A stretch of 64,000 nucleotides of DNA from Anaerocolumna sp. AGMB13020 (GTDB lineage Bacteria; Bacillota; Clostridia; Lachnospirales; Lachnospiraceae), in the NCBI RefSeq assembly GCF_033100115.1, contig NZ_CP136910.1:3124001-3188000 (forward strand), in the 5' to 3' direction. Below the pieces are notes generated by a model. The model searched no databases, was not told where the DNA came from, and was given only the letters and a program-made list of their open reading frames with translations. Shown here piece by piece: positions 1 to 7,828 of this stretch (the first letter of the stretch is position 1; each line of letters opens with the position of its first letter). Position numbers and translations under genes: made by a program.

Positions 1-179
1 CAAAACCCGGTTTCATAAAGGCAATGTGGTGCGGAGATAAAGCTTGTGAGGATACAATTAAAGAAGAGACAGGTGCTACTTCCAGATGTATGCCTTTTAA
101 ACAGGAAGAAATAGCTGATACCTGTGTATGCTGCGGCAAGAAAGCAAAGTCACTGGTGTACTGGGGAAAAGCATATTAA
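1..179 (+). CDS. proS: Prolyl-tRNA synthetase, C-terminal end (partial)
   Basis: The frame starting at base 3 is open from the window edge to a TAA at 177-179 and has no start in view. It reads [16 protein letters not shown] and later [17 protein letters not shown] and a final YWGKAY. This Cys-rich ending, with two CxxC-like pairs, is typical of the C-terminal zinc-binding domain of the ProRS form found in clostridia, archaea and eukaryotes (ProS type 3), which charges tRNA-Pro in the cytoplasm. Only about 58 codons are visible, so the call rests on the tail motif. A terminator follows within 10 bases, so this is the last gene of its transcript. Confidence 0.8.
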   Translation, partial: KPGFIKAMWCGDKACEDTIKEETGATSRCMPFKQEEIADTCVCCGKKAKSLVYWGKAY

Positions 180-187
180 TAACTTTA

Positions 188-224
188 AAGAAGGAGGCCA
201 GGTTTATCCTGCCTCCTTCTTAAT
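188..224 (+). terminator. Rho-independent terminator after proS
   Basis: The arms AAGAAGGAGGC and GCCTCCTTCTT pair, with an inner CAGG/CCTG and a small TTTAT loop. The tail has only a few T residues. It sits 9 bases after the proS stop. Confidence 0.75.
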
Positions 225-397
225 GGAACAGTCAAAACCTGAGGGGGTTGGCCTTTTCTGTTCCTTTATACAATCGAAAGTTTATAACGGTTTTATATCT
301 TTCTTAAATTACACAAATTCTACACAAAATTATATGTTATAAAAATCATTCACTTAAAATAGCTGTAAACCGTTACGTCCTTTCGTTATTGCTGATC

Positions 398-1000
398 CTA
401 TTCTATTCCAAATACACGAATGCGGTCTTCCAAAGGAGTAAAAGCTTTTTCACCGGGTGCTGCTGTTGGTTTACCAAAAGGCATCTGAGCAATCAGCTTA
501 TAAGACTCCGGCACATTCCAGGTTTTTTTAACCTCTGCTTCTATTAGCTCACTGTAGTGCTGAAGAGAAGCACCGAGACCTTCATTTTCCAGGGCGGTCC
601 ACACGATTAATTGAAGCATTCCGCTTGATTGTTGTGCCCATACCGGGAAGTTATCTTTATAAAGAGAATACTCCTTCTGCAGATATTCAACGATACCATT
701 GTCATCAAAGAATAAGACGGTACCATGGCCTGCCTTAAAGGATGCAATTTTTTCTTCGGTAGGTGCAAAGCTGTCTGCAGGAACTACCTTTCTTAATGCT
801 TCCAATGCAATATCCCAAAGTTTATCATGTTCCTTACCAAATAATAATACAACCTTGCCGCTTTGTGAATTAAAGGCAGAGGGTGAATGCTTTACTGCAT
901 GCTCTACAAGTTCTTTTATTGTAGTGTCTGAAACAGGTGACTCTTTGCTAAAGGCGTATATGGTTCTTCTGTCTGCAATTGCTTCGTTAAAATTCTTCAT
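398..1000 (-). CDS. Nitroreductase family protein (Frm2/Hbn1-like)
   Basis: About 200 residues of a small FMN-dependent nitroreductase-fold oxidoreductase. Visible motifs are RRTIYAF near the N-terminus, SPSAFNSQS, LLFGKEHDKLWD, GTVLFFDD, WAQQSSGMLQL, NEGLGASLQHY and AQMPFGKP; this set is characteristic of the Frm2/Hbn1/CinD branch, linked elsewhere to nitro-compound, quinone or copper stress. I chose the ATG at 1000 because GGAGG lies 7 bases upstream of it (GGAGGATCCACCATG); a longer frame opens 21 bases earlier but has no ribosome site. The MarR gene lies just upstream in the same orientation, and an operator-like repeat sits between them, so control by that repressor is likely. The substrate is unknown. 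Confidence 0.85.
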   Translation of the reverse strand: MKNFNEAIADRRTIYAFSKESPVSDTTIKELVEHAVKHSPSAFNSQSGKVVLLFGKEHDKLWDIALEALRKVVPADSFAPTEEKIASFKAGHGTVLFFDDNGIVEYLQKEYSLYKDNFPVWAQQSSGMLQLIVWTALENEGLGASLQHYSELIEAEVKKTWNVPESYKLIAQMPFGKPTAAPGEKAFTPLEDRIRVFGIE

Positions 1001-1112
1001 GGTGGATCCTCCTGAAAACATAATATTTTTTTGATGTTCTTAATATACCCTGTATGTGCTTGCATTAGACGTATTCTGAATTGTTTTTCAGAAATAAGGG
1101 CTTTCATGTTAG

Positions 1113-1137
1113 TACTAGTTGATAGTACTAGTTAGTA
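1113..1137. promoter_or_regulatory. MarR operator-like repeats upstream of the nitroreductase gene
   Basis: TACTAGTTGATAGTA at 1113-1127 overlaps TACTAGTTAGTA at 1126-1137. The second copy recurs exactly, in reverse complement, at 1630-1641 in front of the MarR gene. That sharing is seen directly; the role as operator is inferred. Confidence 0.6.
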
Positions 1138-1169
1138 CGATTGTACGATTGCTGTAAATAGAGATGTAC

Positions 1170-1616
1170 CTATGGTACACGTGTAAGTTTATTTAAGAGC
1201 TCACTCAGGTATCGCTTTTCTTCTTCTGTAAGTGCCTGAAATATTGCATTGATACTATCTAAGTGCCGGGGTAATAAATCCTCCATTAAGGCTTTCCCCT
1301 TTTCTGTTATCCGGATAAGTTTAACTCTCTTATCCTGTAGATCCGTACATTGCTGTACAAGTCCATCCTTGGCCAGATTGTCAATGACAACCGTCATATT
1401 GCCGCCGGTAGCAAGTATCTTTTCAATGATATCGCTGATCCTCAGATCACCGAGATGGAACAGAACTTCCAGAACTTCAAACTGAGAGGCTGTGAGTCCA
1501 CTGCTCTTAATTACTGTAAGCTCCTGCTTGTGGATTGACTGACTGCATCTGCTTAATGCCCTCAGAGTGTGTATATTCAAATCTGTTTGTGAATTAATTT
1601 GTAATTTGTTTTCCAT
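1170..1616 (-). CDS. MarR family transcriptional regulator
   Basis: A 148-residue winged-helix repressor of usual MarR length. The core SSGLTASQFEVLEVLFHLGDLRISDII is the first helix and recognition-helix region, and VIDNLAKDGLVQ followed by DKRVKLIRITEKGKALM forms the wing with the family's D-x-R signature. The start is the ATG at 1616. It lies upstream of, and is co-oriented with, the nitroreductase; about 170 bases separate them, including operator-like repeats. The same 12-base motif occurs before its own start, so autoregulation plus control of the nitroreductase is the simple reading. The inducing ligand (a phenolic or quinone compound would be usual for the family) cannot be told from sequence. 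Confidence 0.9.
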   Translation of the reverse strand: MENKLQINSQTDLNIHTLRALSRCSQSIHKQELTVIKSSGLTASQFEVLEVLFHLGDLRISDIIEKILATGGNMTVVIDNLAKDGLVQQCTDLQDKRVKLIRITEKGKALMEDLLPRHLDSINAIFQALTEEEKRYLSELLNKLTRVP

Positions 1617-1629
1617 GGCTATAATATAC

Positions 1630-1641
1630 TACTAACTAGTA
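1630..1641. promoter_or_regulatory. Second MarR operator-like site, before marR
   Basis: TACTAACTAGTA is the exact reverse complement of the site at 1126-1137. It lies 14 bases upstream of the MarR start codon, overlapping the likely promoter or leader. Confidence 0.55.
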
Positions 1642-1771
1642 ATAATGTCAATAGGATAAAATTAAATTTTTTAAAATATAATTAAACAATATATTAACTA
1701 ATCCTTATATAGTCTGAACCCTGCTTTTCCGTATTTTTTTAAGTAATAAGGCCAGGCTGTAAGGAAATATA

Positions 1772-1804
1772 ACTGAATACCACGTTCTTAACGCCAAACA
1801 GCAC
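1772..1804 (+). promoter_or_regulatory. LytTR-type direct repeats before the response regulator
   Basis: ACTGAATACCAC at 1772-1783 and GCCAAACAGCAC at 1793-1804 start exactly 21 bases apart. They match the perfect repeat ACCAAATAGCAC found at 3978 and 3999 at 9/12 and 10/12 positions. Two repeats on one face of the helix, two turns apart, is the known site layout of LytTR response regulators. An AT-rich -10-like stretch begins about 10 bases later. Confidence 0.5.
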
Positions 1805-1873
1805 ATAATAGTTGATAAATCAAGTTAACCTGATTAAACTTAAGATGATAATTAAAATTAAAGGGGAGAGAAT

Positions 1874-2629
1874 ATGTCGAATCATTACAGGATTGCGGTA
1901 TGCGACGATGAAATTTATTATCAGGAAGAACTTTGCAATCTATTGAAGGCTTATGAAAATGAAAGTGGAAATAAACTTGAATTAAGCAGATTCAGCAGGG
2001 GAGAGGATTTACTGAAAGATTATGAAAAGGCAGTTTACCATATTCTGATACTGGATGTGGAGATGGATGGCCTTTCCGGTCTTGAAACGGCTGCAAGCAT
2101 AAGGAAAGCAGATGAGAATGTAATCATTATCTTTGCCACAAGTTTTGAAAATTATGCCTTGGGTGCATTTGAAGTCAATGCGCTGAATTATCTTGTGAAA
2201 CCAGTGGATTATATAAAACTTAAGAAAGTCCTGGGTGTAGCTACGGCTTCCATAGATTTTATGAGAGATAAAATCAGTGCCAGAAAAAGATATCTGGAAG
2301 TAAAAATAAAGAACAACGAAGTCCATATAGAAATAGCCAAAATAAAATATATTGAAAAGAAACGCAATACCAGTATTATACACACTACAGATAATGAGTA
2401 TGCCTGCTACGAGACGTTATCCCAAATATATGAGAGACTGGATGTTAATAGATTCTTTTATGTGCATCAGGGGTATATCGTTAATTTTGACAGGATTCTG
2501 GAGGTCGGCAAGAATATGGTAGTATTGGCAGACTATATGGAGGTGCCGGTCAGCAGAAAATATTATAAGGAGCTGAAGGAACGTTTTATGTCCCAAATAT
2601 ATGACAAATTAAACCAACAGGCAATTTAA
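1874..2629 (+). CDS. LytTR family response regulator (AgrA/ComE-like)
   Basis: A 251-residue two-component regulator. The receiver domain is residues 1-125, with the acidic pair DD at 11-12, phospho-acceptor D61 in LILDVEMDG and the K in LVKPVDY. The LytTR DNA-binding domain (about 140-245) shows VEIAKIKYIEKKRNTSIIHT, FFYVHQGYIVNFDRI and VPVSRKYYKELKE. Such regulators respond to peptide-sensing GHKL kinases and bind paired 9-12 bp direct repeats. The start is supported by AAGGGGAGAGAAT before the ATG. The gene is convergent with the kinase, stops overlapping by 4 bases, instead of forming an operon with it. Phased repeats before this gene suggest autoregulation. Confidence 0.92.
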   Translation: MSNHYRIAVCDDEIYYQEELCNLLKAYENESGNKLELSRFSRGEDLLKDYEKAVYHILILDVEMDGLSGLETAASIRKADENVIIIFATSFENYALGAFEVNALNYLVKPVDYIKLKKVLGVATASIDFMRDKISARKRYLEVKIKNNEVHIEIAKIKYIEKKRNTSIIHTTDNEYACYETLSQIYERLDVNRFFYVHQGYIVNFDRILEVGKNMVVLADYMEVPVSRKYYKELKERFMSQIYDKLNQQAI

Positions 2630-3945
2630 TAATTTGGTAGCAGAATTCGAATAGTAAATACCGAAGCATCAAAGCTGTAATGCATTTCTCCTCTGTGGGA
2701 ATCGCAGATTTCGGTTATATTTTTAAGTCCTATTCCATGAAATTCTTTCTCCGCCTTGGAAGTAATCAGGTATCCGTTCTTTTCCCGGGGCTTATTAAGG
2801 TACGGGTTCTCACACTGTATTGCAAGGTAGGTATTAATCTGGGAAATGGATAAAGTAATGTATTTATTTGATATTTCATCCGTTTCCAGAGCCTCTATTG
2901 CATTATCCAGTATATTTCCTAATATAATTGTTATCTGGATGTCTGATAATCTGTATATTTTCTCAAAGGCAGCGGTATAGCTAAAGGGGATACCTTTTCT
3001 TTCGCATTCTGCTTTTTTGGATTGGAGTATGGCAGAAACCGTCGTGTTATTTGTGATGACCAGATCGCCAGCGGATTGAATCTGTGAAGTTATATGGTTA
3101 AGATAATTCAGAGCATTAGCATAATCCTTCTGTTCAAGACGTCCGGAAATAACACCCAGATGATTCTTAAAATCGTGTCTGAGTGATGACAGCTGCTTGG
3201 ACTTTTCTGAGAGCTCATCATAATAATTCTGTGTAATCTCATACTTTTGCTGTTGTATCTGACGCCTTGCGGCATCCTGAAGAAAATCAATAATTTTCTC
3301 ATAGATGGAAAGTATCATTATGATCATAAGGGTATTGATTAAAAAAATGATCATAATAATATTCTCCATGGTTTTCTTAGAGGCATCCAGGGTGTAGAGG
3401 AAGATAATAAAACAGCCCAAGACGAATATAATTAAGACCATGATAAAATATATACTTCTCTTGTAAGGGTTATTTATGGTTTGTCCTTTCAGCCGCCGTC
3501 TGTTTAAATAAAAACTAGAGATTATATAAATAACTGCATTTAATAAAATTCCCTTAAGGTATATATAGAACTGATTGCTCAACAGGGAAGTAGAGTTAGG
3601 TATGAAATCAATTAAATAGGACAGCAGGAAATATAAGGCTGCCAAAGTCCCATAATAAAACAGGAAAAATCTTAGGACATAAGCCAAACTGCTTCGCAAG
3701 GTGACTTTGTATAAAAAGAGTACATACAAATAATAACTTAATAAGAGCAGTAGGGTAAAAAAAATGACATTTTGTACCGCTGCGCCTAATATGATCTGAA
3801 TTGGAATTAAATAAAACAGTCTCTTACCATGATGCTTGTCAGAATATTTATGTATTAATATATGATTGCTGAATATGTCCAAGATTAAAAAAGGAAGTAG
3901 GTTATTGACCAAGTCTATTATAAAGGTAAGTGTAAAGTCTCTCAT
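2626..3945 (-). CDS. GHKL-domain sensor histidine kinase (AgrC/ComD-like)
   Basis: A 439-residue membrane sensor. Residues 1-220 hold about six hydrophobic segments, as in AgrC-type peptide receptors. A coiled region (about 221-250) leads to the phospho-acceptor box LRHDFKNHL with H257. The ATPase has the N box GNILDNAIEALE (about 346) and GIGLKNITE near the C-terminus; the ending IRILLPNY is typical of the family. GGGAGG precedes the ATG at 3945. It is divergent from the double-glycine peptide gene and convergent with the LytTR regulator, so it is the likely receptor of the exported peptide (inference). The paired repeats at 3978-4010 could also drive this gene. Confidence 0.9.
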   Translation of the reverse strand: MRDFTLTFIIDLVNNLLPFLILDIFSNHILIHKYSDKHHGKRLFYLIPIQIILGAAVQNVIFFTLLLLLSYYLYVLFLYKVTLRSSLAYVLRFFLFYYGTLAALYFLLSYLIDFIPNSTSLLSNQFYIYLKGILLNAVIYIISSFYLNRRRLKGQTINNPYKRSIYFIMVLIIFVLGCFIIFLYTLDASKKTMENIIMIIFLINTLMIIMILSIYEKIIDFLQDAARRQIQQQKYEITQNYYDELSEKSKQLSSLRHDFKNHLGVISGRLEQKDYANALNYLNHITSQIQSAGDLVITNNTTVSAILQSKKAECERKGIPFSYTAAFEKIYRLSDIQITIILGNILDNAIEALETDEISNKYITLSISQINTYLAIQCENPYLNKPREKNGYLITSKAEKEFHGIGLKNITEICDSHRGEMHYSFDASVFTIRILLPNY

Positions 3946-3977
3946 CTTATTCCTCCCAGTAAAAGTATTGTTATTTA

Positions 3978-4010
3978 ACCAAATAGCACGTCCAATCTAC
4001 CAAATAGCAC
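3978..4010. promoter_or_regulatory. Perfect LytTR-type direct repeats between kinase and peptide genes
   Basis: ACCAAATAGCAC occurs at 3978-3989 and again, identical, at 3999-4010, with a period of 21 bases (two helical turns). A -10-like TATATT starts at 4021, 10 bases beyond the second copy, toward the peptide gene. The layout is the same as at 1772-1804. Binding by the locus's own LytTR regulator is inferred. Confidence 0.75.
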
Positions 4011-4069
4011 ATCTATATTGTATATTTCTCCAAATAATGATAAATTCCTTACAAAGGAGGTCAGATAAT

Positions 4070-4219
4070 ATGGATAACACAAATCAAGCTTTAAACTCTA
4101 TTAGCAATATGGAAGAATTAACCCAGGCAGAACTTGAGGAAGTAGATGGCGGATTATCAATATTTAATGATATTATAACAAAACTTTATGACAAATTCAT
4201 AGGAATTGTAAAGCCATAA
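4070..4219 (+). CDS. Double-glycine leader peptide precursor (pheromone or bacteriocin)
   Basis: A 49-residue peptide starting at the ATG at 4070, with AAAGGAGG nine bases upstream. Residues 1-28 form a classic double-glycine leader: MEELTQAELEEVDGG carries the hydrophobic and acidic positions recognised by C39 peptidases. The released peptide would be the last 21 residues, beginning LSIFNDIITKLY and ending IVKP. Hydrophobic residues repeat every three to four positions, giving a clear amphipathic helix; it has no cysteines and a net charge near +1. The cognate C39 transporter follows 113 bases later and a peptide-sensing kinase is divergent. It may be an autoinducer, a bacteriocin or a PSM-like toxin; no immunity gene is recognisable nearby. 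A longer upstream in-frame extension to 3866 is not credible, as it runs back through the kinase gene. Confidence 0.85.
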   Translation: MDNTNQALNSISNMEELTQAELEEVDGGLSIFNDIITKLYDKFIGIVKP

Positions 4220-4332
4220 TTAAAAAAGTATCCATCTGTTAAAAATCCTTTGTACAAATGAAAAAAAGCAGGTTCCATAGTATTCATAAAAGTAGAATAA
4301 TATTTTAAGCCATAGCTGAATGAGGTATAAAA

Positions 4333-6534
4333 ATGGTTGACAAATACTACTGTGTCAAACAACATGACATAACCGATTGCGGAGCAGCTTGTCTTGCAAC
4401 TATCTCAAGACAATATGGATTTAAGACCTCCATATCAAAGATAAGAGAAGTTGCAGGAACAGACAGGCATGGAACCAATGCTTACGGCATGATAAAGGCA
4501 GCCGAACAACTAGGCTTTACGGCAAAAGGTGTAAAAGGAGACAGAAAATCATTTTTTTCTGAATATCCGCTACCTTGTATTGCACACGTGGTTGTTGATG
4601 GAGCTTTGCTCCACTATGTAGTAATACATAAAATCACTGCCAAACAAATAATTATAGCAGATCCAGGGAAAGGAATCATAAAGCTATCTCCCGACGAATT
4701 CCTCGGAGAAATACCGTTAGAGGGGAATGGGACAGGAAGTTCCTCCGCCTGCAGGTGGACAGGAATTCTTATCCTATTGGTACCGGGGGCCGCCTTTGAA
4801 AAAGGCGATGAGACGAAGGGGTTGTCTGAACGGTTCTTTTCTCTGCTTCTACCACAGAAACAATTACTGTTGCAGGTATTTACAGCCTCCCTGTTTATAA
4901 CTGCAATTGGTATACTTGTTTCTTTTTATTTTAAGTTACTGATTGATGAAGTGCTTCCGCTGGGGTTGTTAAAAACACTTCATAGGCTGTCCTTAGGTGT
5001 AATCCTCCTGAACTTTTTTAAAGTAATTTTATCCGCTCTGCGATCCCATATGATGATGTATCTGAGTCAGAAACTGGACATAGCATTGCTGCTTGGTTAT
5101 TACAGGCATGTGCTCAAATTGCCGATGAATTTTTTTGATAACAGAAAAGTTGGAGAGATTATCTCACGTTTTAACGACGCCTCAAAAGTCAGGGAAGCCA
5201 TATCAGGGGCAGCACTGACCATAATGATAGACACGCTGATGGCAATAACCGGCGGTATTATTTTATTCCTGCAAAATGCCCAAATGTTTGGTGTAACTGC
5301 AGTTGTTGTAGTCTTATACTTCTTTATAGTATGGAGTTTTAATAAATGGTATAAGAAATTAAACCAGACCCAGATGGAAGACAGTGCACAGCTGACCTCC
5401 TACATGGTCGAATCCTTAAACGGTATACAGACAGTAAAAGCTTACAATGCTGAGAGTAAACTTGATCTTGAGACAGAGAGAAGATTTACAAAACTCCTTA
5501 AAAGTGTATTTAAACTCAGCTGGGTGAGTAATCTCCAAGGCTCCCTGGTAAGCTTTACCGAATTAACAGGCGGCATTGTCATTCTGTGGGTTGGGGCTTA
5601 TAATGTAATAAAAGGAAATATCTCCCCCGGACAGTTAATTACTTATAACTTTCTGCTGGCATATTTCCTTGAACCGGTGAAGAACCTGATTAACCTTCAG
5701 CCGCAAATGCAGATGGCGGTCGTTGCAGCACAACGATTAGGTGAGGTACTTGACTTGGAATTTGAAAAAGGTGATATGGAAAATAACAAAAGGAATCTCC
5801 GGGACCTTAAGGGAGATATACAATTTAAGGATATTACCTTTCGATACGGAACCAGAAAACCGGTTCTGGAAGGAGTTAACATACATATAAAACAGGGTGA
5901 GAAGATAGCGCTGGTTGGCGGAAGCGGATCCGGTAAAACAACCCTTTCAAAATTACTATTAAATCTTTATAGCCCTGAGTCTGGAGAAATATTGATTAAC
6001 GGTAATAATATAAAAGATATTCAGCTGGAAGCTCTACGTAATCGTATTGCTTATATACCTCAGGAAACTTTTCTTTTCAGTGGTAGTATAATGGATAATC
6101 TGATGCTGGGATTAGGAGGTATAACACCAGAAGAGGTTATGGAAGCAGCGAAAAAGGCACAGGCACATGATTTTATCAGTGAACTTCCTTTTCAGTATAA
6201 TACAAGACTGGAGGAGAATGGCTCCAACCTTTCCGGCGGACAGAGGCAGAGGTTAGCGATTGCCAGGGCTATACTAAGAAAGCCGGATATCCTGATTCTG
6301 GACGAAGCTACCAGTAATCTGGATTCCATAACCGAATGGGCTATAGAAAATACCATTGAGGAATACAGTAAGGGTATGACGACAATTATTATTGCACATA
6401 GGTTAAGTACGATTAGAAGATGTGACCGTATTTATGTAATGGAGAAAGGAAAGATTATAGAATATGGAAATCATCAGACATTAATTGACAGAGAAGGACA
6501 ATATGCAGTATTATGGAGACAGCAGGCCGGTTAG
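4333..6534 (+). CDS. Peptidase-containing ABC exporter (C39 family, PCAT/ComA-like)
   Basis: A 733-residue bifunctional exporter that cleaves double-glycine leaders and exports the peptide. The N-terminal C39 peptidase (about 1-140) shows Q10, catalytic C16 in ITDCGAACLA, H94 in LLHYVV and D110 in IADPGKG. A six-helix transmembrane domain follows (about 165-440). The ATPase has Walker A GGSGSGKTT near 529, signature LSGGQRQR near 632 and Walker B ILILDEAT near 652. No HlyD-type accessory gene is present, as for the stand-alone PCAT exporters of clostridia. Between peptidase and membrane domains the segment around 130-160 (GNGTGSSSACRW) looks like a small insertion. Likely co-expressed with the peptide gene. 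Confidence 0.95.
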   Translation: MVDKYYCVKQHDITDCGAACLATISRQYGFKTSISKIREVAGTDRHGTNAYGMIKAAEQLGFTAKGVKGDRKSFFSEYPLPCIAHVVVDGALLHYVVIHKITAKQIIIADPGKGIIKLSPDEFLGEIPLEGNGTGSSSACRWTGILILLVPGAAFEKGDETKGLSERFFSLLLPQKQLLLQVFTASLFITAIGILVSFYFKLLIDEVLPLGLLKTLHRLSLGVILLNFFKVILSALRSHMMMYLSQKLDIALLLGYYRHVLKLPMNFFDNRKVGEIISRFNDASKVREAISGAALTIMIDTLMAITGGIILFLQNAQMFGVTAVVVVLYFFIVWSFNKWYKKLNQTQMEDSAQLTSYMVESLNGIQTVKAYNAESKLDLETERRFTKLLKSVFKLSWVSNLQGSLVSFTELTGGIVILWVGAYNVIKGNISPGQLITYNFLLAYFLEPVKNLINLQPQMQMAVVAAQRLGEVLDLEFEKGDMENNKRNLRDLKGDIQFKDITFRYGTRKPVLEGVNIHIKQGEKIALVGGSGSGKTTLSKLLLNLYSPESGEILINGNNIKDIQLEALRNRIAYIPQETFLFSGSIMDNLMLGLGGITPEEVMEAAKKAQAHDFISELPFQYNTRLEENGSNLSGGQRQRLAIARAILRKPDILILDEATSNLDSITEWAIENTIEEYSKGMTTIIIAHRLSTIRRCDRIYVMEKGKIIEYGNHQTLIDREGQYAVLWRQQAG

Positions 6535-6565
6535 TGGCTGATATCTTAATATAGAATTATACATT

Positions 6566-6621
6566 ATGCCTTTTTTGCTTAAAAGCTACACATTTGTGTA
6601 GCTTTAAGCTAGAAAAGGCAT
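6566..6621 (+). terminator. Large hairpin after the exporter gene
   Basis: Outer arms ATGCCTTTT/AAAAGGCAT enclose inner arms AAAGCTACACA/TGTGTAGCTTT around a short TT loop. It likely ends the peptide-exporter transcript; there is no long T tail, so it may also act as an RNA-stabilising structure. Confidence 0.55.
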
Positions 6622-6710
6622 AAAACCTGTTACAACTTCTATATATACGGGGTAAAATATGTTATACTCTAATAACAGACATACAATTAAGTAGAAAGAG
6701 ATGAATCAGA

Positions 6711-7547
6711 ATGAGCAATAGAGACGAACAGAAATTTATACCTGCTTTTACCCCCACGGATACTTCTCTGGATAAGGCATGGATATTGGTGTTGGCGGGG
6801 AAAAGAATGCTGGTTAAGAAGACAGGGGAAAAAGTATCTATACCTGAAAAGATAGATTTAGATAAGCTTATCACCGAATATGAAGAAGCTGAATATCTTG
6901 GAAAATACGATAGTCATGAATGTTATTTTCTTGGTCTTACGGAAATGCCGGAGGATAATGGCGATCTGATATCCATTGATCTGATGGAATTAACAGAACG
7001 CTCGGGTGATCCTGAATTATTTATCCTGGCAGGAACCGCTAATCATATTTTACACTGGAACAGGATAAATCAATATTGTGGACGTTGTGGTAATAAGATG
7101 GTTAAGAAGGAAGGGGAGCGAGCCAGAACCTGCCCAATTTGCAAAAATATTGTTTACCCGAGAATATCACCCGCAGTTATTACTGCAATCTTTAAAGGGG
7201 ATCAGATATTGCTGGCACATAACCGCAATTTTAGAGAAGGCAGATACAGTCTGATTGCAGGTTATGTTGAACCTGGCGAAACTCTTGAACAGACCGTAGA
7301 GCGGGAGATACAGGAAGAAGTGGGCATTAAGGTCAAAGATGTAAGGTATTTAAAAAGCCAGCCCTGGCCTTTTCCGGATGCTCTTATGACTGCTTTTACT
7401 GCGGAATATGAAAGCGGGGATATTACGGTGGATAATGAAGAAATTACCGATGCAGGCTGGTATAACGCTGATAATTTACCGGATATACCCTCTATGGATA
7501 GTGTAGCAGGTAAACTGATACGCTGGTATAGAGATCAACATAAGTAG
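6711..7547 (+). CDS. nudC: NAD(+)/NADH pyrophosphatase, NudC-like Nudix hydrolase
   Basis: A 278-residue protein with the full NudC plan: an N-terminal domain, a zinc ribbon with C123, C126, C141 and C144 (YCGRCGNKM ... RTCPICKN), then the Nudix domain. The Nudix box at about 184-205 keeps G, GE, the paired E residues in REIQEE and the final VG. SQPWPFPDALM directly after it is the signature that marks NADH pyrophosphatases within the Nudix family. The enzyme hydrolyses NADH to NMNH and AMP, and relatives remove NAD caps from RNA. The ATG at 6711 follows AGAAAGAG with moderate spacing. It is the first gene of a possible run with the two small membrane genes downstream. Confidence 0.9.
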   Translation: MSNRDEQKFIPAFTPTDTSLDKAWILVLAGKRMLVKKTGEKVSIPEKIDLDKLITEYEEAEYLGKYDSHECYFLGLTEMPEDNGDLISIDLMELTERSGDPELFILAGTANHILHWNRINQYCGRCGNKMVKKEGERARTCPICKNIVYPRISPAVITAIFKGDQILLAHNRNFREGRYSLIAGYVEPGETLEQTVEREIQEEVGIKVKDVRYLKSQPWPFPDALMTAFTAEYESGDITVDNEEITDAGWYNADNLPDIPSMDSVAGKLIRWYRDQHK

Positions 7548-7591
7548 TAAGTGTTTTATTGCTATAATTCTATATTATAAGGAGTGATGAT

Positions 7592-7777
7592 ATGGGATTT
7601 GTTGAAATGTTACACAAAATAAGAAATTGGAAGTATTTCCATTTAGTAACCGCTGGTGTATATATAGTATTTGGGTTGTTAAATCTGTGGTATGGTGGAG
7701 CTGTAAGATATATAATATCATTCAGTTTTTTTCTTGTAGCGGTTTTCTTCTTAATAAAAAAGCCTAACCATAAGTAG
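7592..7777 (+). CDS. Small membrane protein of unknown function
   Basis: A 61-residue protein with AAGGAGTGATGAT directly before the ATG. It has a short basic N-terminus (HKIRNWKYFH) and two hydrophobic segments, about 18-36 and 39-55, ending in KKPNHK. The strong ribosome site and typical two-helix topology support a real gene. It lies 44 bases after nudC and 51 before a CPBP protease in the same orientation. I recognise no family. Confidence 0.6.
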   Translation: MGFVEMLHKIRNWKYFHLVTAGVYIVFGLLNLWYGGAVRYIISFSFFLVAVFFLIKKPNHK

Positions 7778-7828
7778 CACATATTATAGGAACACCAGCT
7801 AAAATTAAATATTCAGAAAGAGGTAAAC

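Noticed and set aside
3866..4069. The peptide reading frame extends upstream to 3866, giving a 117-residue ORF.
   Set aside because: The extension runs antisense through the kinase start and has no ribosome site; AAAGGAGG sits right before the ATG at 4070.
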